NCBI GenBank assembly: GCA_016722465.1
Contig: JADKJC010000013.1
Span: 1,178,001 to 1,242,000 of the forward strand
From: Chitinophagaceae bacterium
Lineage (GTDB): Bacteria > Bacteroidota > Bacteroidia > Chitinophagales > Chitinophagaceae
Reading direction: 5' to 3'
Length of the DNA: 64,000 bases
In this document: in pieces, positions 18,651-27,498 of the stretch
How positions within the stretch are numbered: the stretch's first letter is position 1
Layout of the letters: every line of letters starts with the position of its first letter
The notes under the pieces: model-generated
The model's input: only the letters and a program-made list of their open reading frames with translations
The model's database searches: none
Told to the model about the DNA's origin: nothing
Made by a program: the position numbers and the translations under genes

Positions 18651-19753
18651 TTATTCCCATTTAAAAACTTTAATGGCTACTGCATATACAATAACCCCCC
18701 ATAACAATAAAATTCCGATCTCATTTTTTACTTCCCAGAGGCTTTGCCCTTCAAAAGCCACCGCTCTCATGGCGGTATTCAAATGTGTTAGCGGCAATGC
18801 TTTTGATATTGGCTGCAGCCATTTAGGAAATACGTCTACAGAAAAGAATGTACCGCCCAGCAAAAACTGTGGCAGCGTAAGTAAATTGGCAAAGGGCGGA
18901 ATGGTGCTTTCACTTTTTGCAAGGCCACTTACAATAAAACCAAGGCCCATAAACACCACCAGGCCCACAAAGCTTAAAAACAACATATCCAGCAAAGTTG
19001 CCAATCCGTTTACAAGTGTAAATCCAAAAATAAATTACCTGCCAGCACAATTACAATCGCTGTTAGCATTTGAAAAAGCACCCTTGCCAATCCCTCGCCT
19101 AAAACAATATAAGTACGGCTGATGGGTGTTGCAAAAAAACGTTTCAGCACCAACGTATTTCTTAAACTGAAAAACATAAATGCCACACCAAACACACCGG
19201 AGCTGAGTAAAGAAAAACCTAACTGGCCGGGTAAGATAAAATCTATGGTGGTATATTCCCTTACCGTTTCTACATTAACCGCTTTCTCTTCTGCATAAAC
19301 TGGCCTGTTGCTGAATTTTTTATCGCTGATAACTGAATTGATATTCGCCAATAACGAATTAAGTTGCGGCACCCGATCCATGCTGGCAGTGGTTGTTCTC
19401 AATGAATAAGCATAAGCAGGCATCTCCCTGCCCGTTTTGCTGATATTTAAAATGCCGGTGATCCTGCCTTTGACAAGATTGCTTCTCATTTCTATGGTAT
19501 CTGCAAACCGCATGATTTTAATTTGCCTGCTTGATTTTACAGCATCAAACAATGAATTGGCAGTATCGCAATTTATTTCCAGTGCTACCTTATAAACCGG
19601 TGCATTTCCGCTTCCACCAATAAACCCAAAGACCAGTATGAAAATAAATGGGAAACCAAAACTGAATATAACAGCCGAAGGGCTTCTGAAGATGGCCTTT
19701 AAACTGGCTCTTGTAATGGCCAACATGGCTTTTACCTGACTATATGATGACAT
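18651..19753 (-). pseudogene. ABC-2 type permease, frameshifted in this sequence
   Basis: The protein resembles ABC-2 membrane components with a large periplasmic loop. The first piece (19010-19753, 247 aa) opens with ARASLKAIFRSPSAVIFSF-like sequence and a first helix FPFIFILVFGFIGG, then the extracytoplasmic domain and helices up to AIVIVLAGNLF. The second piece (18651-19004) continues with ATLLDMLFLSFVGLVVFMGL and the remaining helices. Restoring one T/A to the run near 19026-19030 joins the frames as AGNLFFGFTLVNGLATLLDM, which fits the family. Repaired length is about 367 residues, which is normal. The ATPase partner is not adjacent. Sequencing error is the likely cause of the break. Confidence 0.8.
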
Positions 19754-19842
19754 TCAACTTACTTTTGTGGCGTAAAGCTATTAGAAAAGCGTAAAGATAA
19801 GGGCATGAATCATTTTAATTTACAAAAGGCTTTACCTAAACA

Positions 19843-20322
19843 ATGAACAGAACATATCTTTTGCTGGGCAGCAATATAGGCAACAGCAAACAACAACTTA
19901 ACAACGCCATTAAACTCATCAAAAAAAATATTGGCAAAATTTCCCGCCTGTCTGGATTATATGTAACTGCAGCCTGGGGCAATACCAACCAGCCTGATTT
20001 TTTAAACCAGGTAATTATAGTGGATACCAAACTCAGTGCAGTACAAACCATGCAAGCCATTCTTGCCATTGAAAAAGAAATGGGCCGGGTACGCTCGGTA
20101 AAAAATGCTCCCCGTATCATTGATATTGATATTTTATTTTTCAACAAGCACATTATTCAAGAAAAAACATTAACCGTACCCCACCCTCAACTACCCAACC
20201 GCCGCTTTGTACTGGTACCACTTAATGAATTATCGCCTAATTTTAAGCACCCTGTTTTTCAACAAACCATCCACCATTTACTCAAAAACTGCAGCGACCC
20301 CCTCAATGTGAAAAAATTTTGA
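19843..20322 (+). CDS. folK: 2-amino-4-hydroxy-6-hydroxymethyldihydropteridine diphosphokinase
   Basis: FolK transfers pyrophosphate from ATP to 6-hydroxymethyl-7,8-dihydropterin, the step before dihydropteroate synthase in folate synthesis. The 159-residue protein has the usual length and motifs: the N-terminal YLLLGSNIGNSKQQL, the substrate-binding AAWGNTNQPDFLNQV, the signature RVRSVKNAPRIIDIDILFF (about residues 83-101) and PHPQLPNRRFVLVPLNEL. It is followed by the deoxynucleoside kinase gene, which appears to have its own promoter over the end of folK. Confidence 0.95.
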   Translation: MNRTYLLLGSNIGNSKQQLNNAIKLIKKNIGKISRLSGLYVTAAWGNTNQPDFLNQVIIVDTKLSAVQTMQAILAIEKEMGRVRSVKNAPRIIDIDILFFNKHIIQEKTLTVPHPQLPNRRFVLVPLNELSPNFKHPVFQQTIHHLLKNCSDPLNVKKF

Positions 20323-20351
20323 TTGCACAAATGACGATTCCCCTTACTTTG
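20323..20351 (+). promoter_or_regulatory. possible Bacteroidota promoter for the deoxynucleoside kinase gene
   Basis: TTG at 20323-20325 and TTACTTTG at 20344-20351 are separated by 18 bp, close to the Bacteroidota consensus TTTG-N19-21-TAnnTTTG with one mismatch in the -7 element. The kinase ATG is 14 bp downstream. Confidence 0.45.
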
Positions 20352-20364
20352 CGACCGGTAAATT

Positions 20365-20997
20365 ATGAAGTACAATTTTGTTACAATAGAAGGGAATATC
20401 GGCGCTGGCAAAACTACATTAGCCCACATACTCAGTAAACATTACAATGCCAGGCTGATACTGGAAGAATTTGCAGACAACCCCTTTCTGCCAAAATTTT
20501 ATGAAAACCCTGAGCAGTATGCTTTCCCGGTGGAATTGTTTTTTATGGCAGAACGGTATAAACAATTGAAAGACCTGCTGCAGACAAAAGATATGTTCCA
20601 GAGCATTACCATTTCTGATTACCTTTTTACCAAATGCCTGCTGTTTGCAAAAGTGAATTTAATGAGTGAGGAGTTCAGGCTGTACCAAAAACTATTCGAT
20701 ATCATCAATCCCCAAATAGTACAGCCGGATATCTTAATTTACCTGCATACCCCTGTAAATAAACTGAAAGAAAACATCAAAAAGAGGAACAGGGAATATG
20801 AACTGAATATTCCCAATGATTATTTGTTTCAACTACAGGAAACCTATACACAATATATCAAGCAGCACAATATCAAAACATTGTTTGTAGATGCCTCCAA
20901 TGCAGATTTTTTAGACAATGAAGCACATGTAAAAGTGATCACCGATGCACTGGACAAGGAATATGAAAGCGGCCAGCATTACATTACACTCCCATAA
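20365..20997 (+). CDS. deoxynucleoside kinase (deoxyadenosine/deoxyguanosine kinase-like)
   Basis: A 210-residue P-loop kinase of the dNK family. It has the Walker A motif GNIGAGKTT (about residues 10-18), an EEFADNPFLPKFYENP segment that lines the substrate pocket, the SDYLFTKCLLFAK segment and the lid region NIKKRNREYELNIP, rich in Arg. These enzymes phosphorylate deoxynucleosides for nucleotide salvage in the cytoplasm. Which base is preferred cannot be decided from sequence alone. A stem-loop terminator follows. Confidence 0.9.
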   Translation: MKYNFVTIEGNIGAGKTTLAHILSKHYNARLILEEFADNPFLPKFYENPEQYAFPVELFFMAERYKQLKDLLQTKDMFQSITISDYLFTKCLLFAKVNLMSEEFRLYQKLFDIINPQIVQPDILIYLHTPVNKLKENIKKRNREYELNIPNDYLFQLQETYTQYIKQHNIKTLFVDASNADFLDNEAHVKVITDALDKEYESGQHYITLP

Positions 20998-21040
20998 CTG
21001 AATAAGGTTTCCGTTTACCATTTAGGTAAAACAATTTATT

Positions 21041-21068
21041 GCAGCTTTATTTTAGCTGCTTAGTTTTT
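21041..21068 (+). terminator. probable intrinsic terminator after the deoxynucleoside kinase gene
   Basis: GCAGCT (21041-21046) and AGCTGC (21055-21060) form a 6-bp stem with an 8-nt loop followed by TTAGTTTTT. The stem is short, so strength is uncertain. Confidence 0.5.
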
Positions 21069-21097
21069 ACATTTGTTACTACAATAACAAAATCAAG

Positions 21098-22327
21098 TTG
21101 AGCAACTCCCCTTACCAGGTTTTAAAAATACCTGAATTCAGAAATTTTTTAATTGGCCGTTTTGTGTTTATAATGGGACTCAGAATGATGGGCACTTTAG
21201 TATTGTGGTGGACATTTGAATTGACGCATGACCCTTTAAATGTTGGCATGATCGGCCTGGCAGAAGCAGTCCCTGCAGTAGGCATGGCATTGTATGCCGG
21301 CTATGTAGTTGACAAAAGCGACAAACGAAAACTGCTGTTGAAATGTGTGTTACTCTTTGCACTCTGTGCCATTATCCTGTTAAGTATTTCTTCAACATGG
21401 TTTCACCAGTCCTTTCAAACCAGGGTTACAGTAATTTTCATTTACATCGTTATCTTTTGTACCGGCATCATCCGGTCATTCTCGGGGCCTACGTTCAGCT
21501 CCATCATTGCATCGCTGGTACCAAGAAAACTCCTGCTCAATGCTTCCCAATTAAGTTCTACCAGTTGGCTGGTGGCCAGCATTACAGGGCATGCAGTTGC
21601 AGGATTCCTTATTGCATGGTTACATGTTACCGGCACTTTTATAGTCATCACCAGTTTGATCATTACAGGTTTCGCCTTTCTATACCGGCTGCAATCAAAG
21701 CCACCGGGCATGGGCAGTGAGAAAAAAACACTGGAAGCTGTAAGCGAAGGGCTGCGTTTTGTTTTTAGAACAAAGGAAGTACTGGCGGCGATCTCACTCG
21801 ATTTGTTTGCGGTGTTTTTTGGGGGAGCAGCTACCATGGTGATTGTTTATACGAACGACATCCTGCATGTTGGGCCTATAGGTTTTGGCTGGCTGAATGC
21901 TGCCACAGATATTGGCTCCATCATCATGGTAATATGGCTTACACTGTTCCCTATGAAACGCAAACAGGGTATTAAATTAATGCTGGCCGTAGCTGGCTTT
22001 GGTATCTGCATCATCATCTTCGGCCTGTCCAAATGGTATTGGCTATCGTTTGTTGCTTTACTGTTTAGTGGGGTACTCGATGGTGTAAGTGTGGTAGTGC
22101 GTGGGAATATCATGCAGTTAAAAACACCCGACGAACTAAGAGGCCGGGTGATGAGTGTAAATTCTATGTTCATCAATTCTTCCAATGAAATAGGACAGTT
22201 TGAAAGTGGCGTGGCAGCAAAGCTGATGGGGACTGTACCCTCAGTAGTATTTGGCGGATGCATGACGATGCTGGTGGTAATTACTACCTGGTTCAAAGCA
22301 CCTTCATTGAAGAAACTGGAATATTAA
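21098..22327 (+). CDS. MFS transporter
   Basis: A 409-residue protein with about twelve hydrophobic segments, of the MFS_3/enterobactin-exporter-like group. The first helix is FLIGRFVFIMGLRMMGTLVLWW; the cytoplasmic loop between helices 2 and 3 has the reduced motif AGYVVDKSDKRKLLL, the MFS loop signature; the loop near the end reads TPDELRGRVMSVNSMF. It is probably a drug or metabolite exporter in the inner membrane. The start used is TTG at 21098, because no ATG lies before the first helix in frame except internal ones. A TACATTTG element at 21068-21075 could be its -7 box. Confidence 0.85.
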   Translation: MSNSPYQVLKIPEFRNFLIGRFVFIMGLRMMGTLVLWWTFELTHDPLNVGMIGLAEAVPAVGMALYAGYVVDKSDKRKLLLKCVLLFALCAIILLSISSTWFHQSFQTRVTVIFIYIVIFCTGIIRSFSGPTFSSIIASLVPRKLLLNASQLSSTSWLVASITGHAVAGFLIAWLHVTGTFIVITSLIITGFAFLYRLQSKPPGMGSEKKTLEAVSEGLRFVFRTKEVLAAISLDLFAVFFGGAATMVIVYTNDILHVGPIGFGWLNAATDIGSIIMVIWLTLFPMKRKQGIKLMLAVAGFGICIIIFGLSKWYWLSFVALLFSGVLDGVSVVVRGNIMQLKTPDELRGRVMSVNSMFINSSNEIGQFESGVAAKLMGTVPSVVFGGCMTMLVVITTWFKAPSLKKLEY

Positions 22328-22581
22328 AACTTACAGTAGTGTATCAGTTTGAAATAATGCTGGCCTATAACTATTCCCGGTTACACTGCCATTACAAGCC
22401 CAATGGCAAAAAAGCTGTCTTTTACTGATTCCCCTGCCTCTTTGCGTTGGATTAATTTGCAAACTGAGGCGCTGAAGCCGCAGACAGAGTAGTGATTTTT
22501 CATAGTGAGACACTGCCAAACTTTCCAATTGCTTTTTATTCTGGGTTTTAGTTGTAATTTATCATTTCAAAATTCATTTAT

Positions 22582-23481
22582 ATGCAACGCAGCACATTCA
22601 TTAAAAATTCAGGAATTGTTATAGCAGCCATGGCTGTATTCAGCAATAAAACAGTAGCACAACTACTGGCTGACCCCACGTGGAAGATCACAATGCTGAC
22701 TGATGATATCGGCATTTTTAATGAAAAAGGCGGCACCATCCTGTTTATGACCTCAAAAGATGGCATCGTGGTGGTGGATTCGCAATTCCCGGACACTGCA
22801 ACACACCTGATTGATGAATTGAAAAAGAAGAGTAAACAACCCTTCAGGCTGCTCATCAATACACATCACCATGGCGATCACAGTTCCGGCAATATTGCTT
22901 TTAAAGGAATGGTGCAGCATGTGCTGGCACATGAAAACTCAAAGATCAACCAGGAAAGAGTGGCCAAAGAAAAAAAGAACGAAGAAAAACAATTATACCC
23001 TGATCAAACCTATACAGAAACATGGTGTGAAAAAACTGGCAGTGAAGAAATATGCCTGCATTATTTTGGTGCCGGCCATACCAATGGCGATAGTTTGGTG
23101 CAGTTTAAAAATGCCAACATTGTACACCTGGGCGACCTGATGTTCAATCGCCGGCATCCTTATATTGACAAAGGCGCCGGGGCAAACATCAGCAACTGGA
23201 TAACGTTACTGGACAAAGCTTACAATACCTTTAATAAAAAAACAAGATTCGTTTGCGGCCATGCTGCTGAAGGTTATGAAGTGATCGTTCACCGGGATGA
23301 CCTGAAACTGTTTGGCGATTATTTAGGTAAAGTACTGCTGTTTGTTGCAAGTGAAATAAAAGCAGGCAAAACAAAAGACGAGATATTAAAGAACACAAGT
23401 ATACCCGGTGTTACAGAATGGAAAGGCGATGGCATCGACAGGCCATTGGGCGCTGCTTATATTGAACTTAGTGCGAAATAA
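22582..23481 (+). CDS. secreted MBL-fold metallo-hydrolase
   Basis: A 299-residue metallo-beta-lactamase-fold protein. Metal ligands are visible: THHHGDH (HxHxDH, about residues 94-100), GAGHTNGDS (His, about 161), HLGDLMFN (Asp) and VCGHA (His). The N-terminus MQRSTFIKNSGIVIAAMAVFSNKTVAQ resembles a signal peptide with an RxxFxKxxG-like start, so export to the periplasm is likely. This fold includes beta-lactamases, glyoxalase II-type and other hydrolases; the substrate is unknown. The gene is alone and convergent with the next one. Confidence 0.85.
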   Translation: MQRSTFIKNSGIVIAAMAVFSNKTVAQLLADPTWKITMLTDDIGIFNEKGGTILFMTSKDGIVVVDSQFPDTATHLIDELKKKSKQPFRLLINTHHHGDHSSGNIAFKGMVQHVLAHENSKINQERVAKEKKNEEKQLYPDQTYTETWCEKTGSEEICLHYFGAGHTNGDSLVQFKNANIVHLGDLMFNRRHPYIDKGAGANISNWITLLDKAYNTFNKKTRFVCGHAAEGYEVIVHRDDLKLFGDYLGKVLLFVASEIKAGKTKDEILKNTSIPGVTEWKGDGIDRPLGAAYIELSAK

Positions 23482-23508
23482 TCCCGGGCAAACTGGTAAT
23501 GGCCATAG

Positions 23509-23991
23509 CTATTTTTGCTCCATCAATTTTTCCAGCACATAATACACAGCAGGGCAGAAAGTAGCATTCTTCAACGTAATGTTCGGCCGTTTTAGAATAA
23601 CATCTTCATCAGTGTAAGGAAAACGTTCGCAATCAGAAGGGCGCACTTCATAGATGCTGCAATAATTATCAGCCCCCAAAAAAGAGCAAGGGGTTGAACG
23701 CATTACATAATCACCCTCTTCATCCACTCTTAAATAATTATTGATCAGGTCTCCGTCTTTCATCTTTAAATGCTTGGCGATCCGTTTGATATCCGGCGTT
23801 TTAAACCTTGGAGAATAACCTTTGCAACAATTGCCGCATTGCAGGCAATCAATTTTACTGAAAGCTTCTTCATGCAGGTCCGGCAAAGCCTTCAGCACTG
23901 CATTCTTATTGGCCCTGTTCAGGTAATTTTTGTATAGTTTCAGGTGTTCAGCCGATTTTTTCTCCCAGTTCTGTAATAAAGAATCTTCCAT
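23509..23991 (-). CDS. YkgJ-family cysteine-cluster protein
   Basis: A 160-residue cytoplasmic protein with the zinc- or iron-chelating motif CLQCGNCCKG (CxxCxxCC, about residues 50-58), the partner cysteine in TPCSFLGADNYCSIYEVRPSDCERFPY (about 98-125 in parts), and a conserved order typical of the YkgJ/CxxCxxCC family. These proteins probably bind a metal cluster; some modify proteins, but no role is assigned here. It starts about 76 bp downstream of the cupin gene on the same strand. Confidence 0.85.
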   Translation of the reverse strand: MEDSLLQNWEKKSAEHLKLYKNYLNRANKNAVLKALPDLHEEAFSKIDCLQCGNCCKGYSPRFKTPDIKRIAKHLKMKDGDLINNYLRVDEEGDYVMRSTPCSFLGADNYCSIYEVRPSDCERFPYTDEDVILKRPNITLKNATFCPAVYYVLEKLMEQK

Positions 23992-24067
23992 TAAATATTT
24001 TTAAACACAATGATTATAAGTGGATGAAGATACGGCCATTAACAGGAAACAGGCAACGATCGCTTTA

Positions 24068-24421
24068 TCAGGTTACTTTATCAGGTTTTAAAAAATCACC
24101 ATCAATGATCAGTAACTTAACCCCTGCTTCTGTAATACTTCTGTGAGAACTTAAATTATCCGAAACAACATAACTCATGCCCGCTGTTAATATCAATCTT
24201 TCTCCGCTTTGCAGTTCACTTACAAACTCACCCTCCAGGCAATGAACAATATGCCCCTTGCTGCACCAGTGATTGGCGAAATAGCCTTTTGAATATTCCA
24301 CCATCCTCACTCTTAATCCGGGCCATTGCAGTGTTTTCCAAACCGCTGAGCCAGTATCACCCGGGTGTTCAGTTGGAGGAACAATGCTCCAGTCAATTGT
24401 TTGAAAGTTGATATTACTCAT
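24068..24421 (-). CDS. DHCW-motif cupin-fold protein
   Basis: A 117-residue single-domain cupin. The ATG at 24421 (MSNINFQTIDW) is chosen; the open frame continues upstream to 24484, but that extension has no coding character. The motif YFANHWCSKGHIVHCLEGEF is the family's hallmark, followed by the second cupin strand set LTAGMSYVVSDNLSSHRS. Cupins bind metals or small ligands; this small group has no assigned reaction. It is followed on the same strand by the YkgJ-family gene. Confidence 0.85.
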   Translation of the reverse strand: MSNINFQTIDWSIVPPTEHPGDTGSAVWKTLQWPGLRVRMVEYSKGYFANHWCSKGHIVHCLEGEFVSELQSGERLILTAGMSYVVSDNLSSHRSITEAGVKLLIIDGDFLKPDKVT

Positions 24422-24498
24422 ATTGATTCCTGTATTTTGATTACAAATATCTGCAATCAAAATAAGATATGATAGTGCAGGCAAACAGCAGCAGGGTT

Positions 24499-25338
24499 TT
24501 AATTAACGACTTTTTCAGGAGAAAACTCATCCCTTCCATCATAGGATGGTACGGTGTGATGCTGCATACGAAATGCCTGTATCAAAATGGCGGTGCCCGT
24601 AAAAGCAATGCTGATCCATGCCGCATTGATGATGGATACATGATAAGTTTGCAATTGTTCCTGTTTGATGATGATCCCGGCCAGTGCCCACATTACAACT
24701 ACTCCAAACAGGATATTGTTGCGGAAAAAAATCATCAGCGTGGTAATGATCATGGCAGCACCGATCATCAGCAGGGTCCATGCAGTTGCATCCAGGCCCC
24801 ATCCATCCCAGCCAATGGACTTAAGATACACAGCAGTATTGGCGATGGTAGCAATACTGATCCAGCCAAGGTAAATACTAAGCGGAGCTTGTGTAAAGAT
24901 CTTGCTGGCGAGTAAATCTCCCCGCTCCTGTATGCCCAGCAGGCTATGAATGATAACCAGGCTGATCAACTGAACAAGAATGAATATTTCTGCCAAACCG
25001 GTTTGTTGCTGCGTCCATGCAAAGAGCCATGCAGCAGTAAACAGGTTGTTGATAACAAACCAAAGCCTCATCTTTTTTACAGATTGATTGGCCTTATGTT
25101 GTTCTGCTTTTGTAAAACTTATAACAAGATGGTAAATACACATAGCCAGCAATGCCACATAAATGATTCCCCATATAGAGAAAGTGATACCCGCCGGCGT
25201 AAACAAAGTGGGGAATAAATCAGACACCTGTCCCACATCCAGATCGTTGAACCACTTTAGCCGGGTGGCTACCGACATGGTAATGTGCATCGCCAATGCG
25301 ATGAAGTTGAATACTGCTAACAGACGGATACTTTTCAT
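24499..25338 (-). CDS. TspO/tryptophan-rich sensory-like membrane protein
   Basis: A 279-residue integral membrane protein with seven or eight hydrophobic helices. The segment TLFTPAGITFSIWGIIYVALL (about residues 44-64, quoted in part) is the hallmark of the TspO-related tryptophan-rich family, and later helices include AAWLFAWTQQQTGLAE and IYLGWISIATIANTAVYL. TspO proteins bind porphyrins or act in stress signalling, but this longer form is uncharacterised. It lies just outside the AT-rich accessory island. Confidence 0.8.
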   Translation of the reverse strand: MKSIRLLAVFNFIALAMHITMSVATRLKWFNDLDVGQVSDLFPTLFTPAGITFSIWGIIYVALLAMCIYHLVISFTKAEQHKANQSVKKMRLWFVINNLFTAAWLFAWTQQQTGLAEIFILVQLISLVIIHSLLGIQERGDLLASKIFTQAPLSIYLGWISIATIANTAVYLKSIGWDGWGLDATAWTLLMIGAAMIITTLMIFFRNNILFGVVVMWALAGIIIKQEQLQTYHVSIINAAWISIAFTGTAILIQAFRMQHHTVPSYDGRDEFSPEKVVN

Positions 25339-25473
25339 AGTATTAAAAACTTATTTGTTTGTTACCGGTATCAAAAAATTATGCCAGTTATGAAACAGTA
25401 AGTTGGGGATTTTATTCGGAAGAGGGGTAAGATAGTACCACGCCGGACAATGTCATTAAGCTAAGAATTTATG

Positions 25474-25569
25474 TTTAGCGTTGTTTATGCTGCCCGAACT
25501 GAAATTGATGAGCGATTTGCTGCTGCTTGTGCTTCCGTCTGCCAGGCTTTTGGTTACTTTTGTTAGCGG
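25474..25569. repeat. attC-like / palindrome-ended intergenic repeat, copy 1
   Basis: Conserved blocks are shared in the same order with the copy at 27294-27490: TTGTTTATGC, GCCCGAACTGAA (25492-25503), AGCGATTT (25511-25518), CTTCCGTCTGCC (25532-25543) and TGTTAGCGG ending at 25569. Spacing is shorter here. The left arm has diverged. It lies directly after the VOC gene on the minus strand. Read on the minus strand it begins CCGCTAAC, like the R'' end of an integron attC site. Confidence 0.6.
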
Positions 25570-25615
25570 CATGGCGTTCTGCCTGCCTTCAGTTTTGGCT
25601 AGTCAGTCCGCTAAC
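25562..25615. repeat. 54-bp element with inverted GTTAGCGG ends
   Basis: GTTAGCGG (25562-25569) and CCGCTAAC (25608-25615) are perfect inverted repeats flanking 38 bp. The left end is shared with the attC-like copy above. It may be part of the same recombination-site family or a second, abutting unit. Confidence 0.5.
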
Positions 25616-25628
25616 TATTTTGCTGCAC

Positions 25629-26006
25629 TCAATCCATGGGCTCCCACAGTTGAACTTTATTTCCTTCTGCGTCAAGGATATGTACAAATTTGCCATAGTC
25701 GTAAGTTTCAATAGTGTCCACAATAGTCACGTCTTCTTTTTTCAATTCATCAACAAGTGCTTCTAAATTTTCAACCCTGTAATTAATCATAAATTCCTTA
25801 GTTGAAGGTTCAAAATATTTTGTCGTTTCGGGAAACGGAGTCCACTGTGTTTGTCCTTTCTTTGTGCTGTCTGCACCTTCATACCACTCAAAAGTAGCCC
25901 CATAGGGGTTTGTGGTTAAACCAAGATGTTTTTGATACCATTCTGTCATTTTTTTAGGGTCTTTGCATTTAAAAAAAATGCCTCCGACGCCTGTTACTTT
26001 TTTCAT
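25629..26006 (-). CDS. VOC-family (glyoxalase/bleomycin-resistance-like) protein
   Basis: A 125-residue vicinal-oxygen-chelate protein with two beta-alpha-beta-beta-beta halves: GGIFFKCKDPKKMTEWYQKHLGL opens the first (quoted in two parts in the family as GGIFFKC and EWYQKHLGL), and VENLEALVDELKKEDVTIVD opens the second, closing with DAEGNKVQLWEP. Members bind a metal and act as lyases, dioxygenases or drug-binding proteins. It is the last gene of an AT-rich run with DUF4199 and LuxR genes, all on the minus strand, bounded by attC-like repeats. Substrate unknown. Confidence 0.85.
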   Translation of the reverse strand: MKKVTGVGGIFFKCKDPKKMTEWYQKHLGLTTNPYGATFEWYEGADSTKKGQTQWTPFPETTKYFEPSTKEFMINYRVENLEALVDELKKEDVTIVDTIETYDYGKFVHILDAEGNKVQLWEPMD

Positions 26007-26122
26007 TTATTATTTTTTTAGATATTATTTTCTTAAAAGAGAAGCTTAATAGAAACGAAGTAGCAATTAGTGTTATCGTCAATGACATTCATTTCATTGT
26101 CTTGTTCTTGTTCTTTTTCTTT

Positions 26123-26656
26123 TTACTTTTTTGCAACTTTTCTTTTTAAAATTAATGAACTGATAAGAGTTACAATCAACCCAACAGGTAAAATTTCCAC
26201 GTAAGTCATCATCGCATTAAAAAATGGATTTTTATACATCCTGGTAAAAATTGCCATTTCTTTTGATTGTTTATCAATTTCTATCTCACTTGCTCCACTT
26301 GCTTTCAGTTTGTCAAGTGTGTGTGCTGAATATTTTTCTAAAAAATCGGGGATGAAAAAAAAGTAGTCAATTAGCCAGGCAACAACATAAATGGTGGAAG
26401 CGATTAAAACAATCATAATCCCTATTTTAAATGCTTTGCCAAAACTGATAATTCCTTCATTGTATTTATCTCTGTAATTGCGAATGCCAACAAACACAAG
26501 CGAAAAGGCGATGAGCATAGAAGCATACCCGATGAGCATACTTGTGTCATAATCAACATTGCCTTCACAATGGCTTATGTAGTTAACTGTAAACAGCATT
26601 AAAATAGAAACAACAACGCCTGCAATGAGTCCATAGATGATAATATTCTTTTTCAT
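26123..26656 (-). CDS. DUF4199 membrane protein
   Basis: A 177-residue inner-membrane protein with four hydrophobic helices: IIIYGLIAGVVVSILMLF at the start, YASMLIAFSLVFVGIRNYRD, FKIGIMIVLIASTIYVVAW and a last helix VGLIVTLISSLIL. The layout and the motif GIRNYRDKYNEGIISFGKAF match DUF4199, which is found mainly in Bacteroidota and has no known function. Upstream lies a palindrome that may bind the LuxR-type regulator encoded next to it. Confidence 0.85.
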   Translation of the reverse strand: MKKNIIIYGLIAGVVVSILMLFTVNYISHCEGNVDYDTSMLIGYASMLIAFSLVFVGIRNYRDKYNEGIISFGKAFKIGIMIVLIASTIYVVAWLIDYFFFIPDFLEKYSAHTLDKLKASGASEIEIDKQSKEMAIFTRMYKNPFFNAMMTYVEILPVGLIVTLISSLILKRKVAKK

Positions 26657-26704
26657 TTGTTATTTTTTTTGGTTCAAATATGGCAAATGCACGGCTTTTT
26701 CCAG

Positions 26705-26768
26705 TCATACTTTCGGCTATTTTTCTTTCCGCCATGGGCGGGATGCTTATTTTCATACTAAAGTATGA
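26705..26768 (-). promoter_or_regulatory. candidate operator: repeated CATACT boxes
   Basis: TCATACT-AA-AGTATGA at 26753-26768 is a perfect 7-bp inverted repeat. A further TCATACTTTC occurs at 26705-26714. Both lie in the gap between the LuxR-type regulator gene and DUF4199, upstream of DUF4199 on the minus strand. Dyad symmetry suits a dimeric HTH regulator. Binding is inference. Confidence 0.4.
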
Positions 26769-26772
26769 GGTT

Positions 26773-27267
26773 TTATGGGATGAGATTTAGCCTTTTTGCC
26801 TTTTCAACCGCCTGCGTCCGTCTTTTCACATCTAACTTTTCAAAAATATTTTGAATGTGTGTTTTGACGGTGCTTAATGAAACAAAAAGTTTTGCAGTAA
26901 TTTCCTGATTGCTGTGTCCCTGCGCCAATAAACTTAATATCTCCAACTCTCTTTTGCTTAGTTCAAGTTGAGATACAAGTGATGCATTTAGAACAAAATT
27001 TTCATTTCTGTTTACATACACTTCTTTTTCTACCACTATGGTTTCAATTTTTGGTTTTGAAAGTTTTAAGGCAAGCCATATACCTAATACAGTAAAAATG
27101 ACTGCGATAGCCCCAATGTAAATTTCAAATGAATGGTCAAATATTATAAAACGAATTTCTAGCCATTTGAGTAGAAATAGCAGAAAAGCCAAACTGATGC
27201 TATAAACTATAGTCGCTTTATTCCTTAGCAATAAGTTTTTATTATCTGTCATAGTATACATGTTCAT
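26773..27267 (-). CDS. membrane-anchored LuxR-type HTH regulator
   Basis: A 164-residue protein with two N-terminal hydrophobic helices (TIVYSISLAFLLFLLKWL and IYIGAIAVIFTVLGIWLAL, about residues 19-66), a short linker and a C-terminal LuxR/GerE HTH: LSKRELEILSLLAQGHSNQEI, then KLFVSLSTVKTHIQNIFEKL (about residues 103-145), ending in KRRTQAVEKAKRL. There is no receiver or autoinducer domain, so sensing probably occurs in the membrane. Start may be 27267, 27261 or 27252; MTDNKNLL (27252) is also plausible. The DUF4199 gene next door is the likely partner or target. Confidence 0.85.
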   Translation of the reverse strand: MNMYTMTDNKNLLLRNKATIVYSISLAFLLFLLKWLEIRFIIFDHSFEIYIGAIAVIFTVLGIWLALKLSKPKIETIVVEKEVYVNRNENFVLNASLVSQLELSKRELEILSLLAQGHSNQEITAKLFVSLSTVKTHIQNIFEKLDVKRRTQAVEKAKRLNLIP

Positions 27268-27293
27268 GTTTTGTTAGGTCTGTCTTCCACTTA

Positions 27294-27490
27294 CCCCTAA
27301 CGAGCAGGGCTTTGTGCAGGCAGGGCATTGTTGTTTGTCCAGCCCGGAACTGAAGCCCAGTTAAAAAATAAAAGTACAAGTTAACAACTAACATTCAGCA
27401 GGGTTCCGCCCGCCCGGATGCAGTACTATAGCGATTTACAGCCGATTTTTCTTCCGTCCGCCCCGCTTGCACAAAACCGCCTGTTAGCGG
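27294..27490. repeat. attC-like 197-bp element with long imperfect inverted ends
   Basis: The ends are CCCCTAACGAGCAGGGC (from 27294) and, inverted, CCGCTAACAGGCGGTTTTG (ending at 27490). About 31 bp of the two arms are complementary with a few mismatches (both contain TGCACAAA). Read along the genes' strand the element begins CCGCTAAC and ends CGTTAGGGG, i.e. the AAC...GTT polarity of integron attC sites. Internal blocks match the 25.5-kb copy. It begins 9 bp after the stop of the secreted-protein gene and ends 27 bp before the LuxR gene. Confidence 0.6.
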
Positions 27491-27498
27491 AAGCTATT

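Noticed and set aside
26773..27267. Quorum-sensing LuxR receptor
   Set aside because: There is no autoinducer-binding domain, only membrane helices and an HTH.
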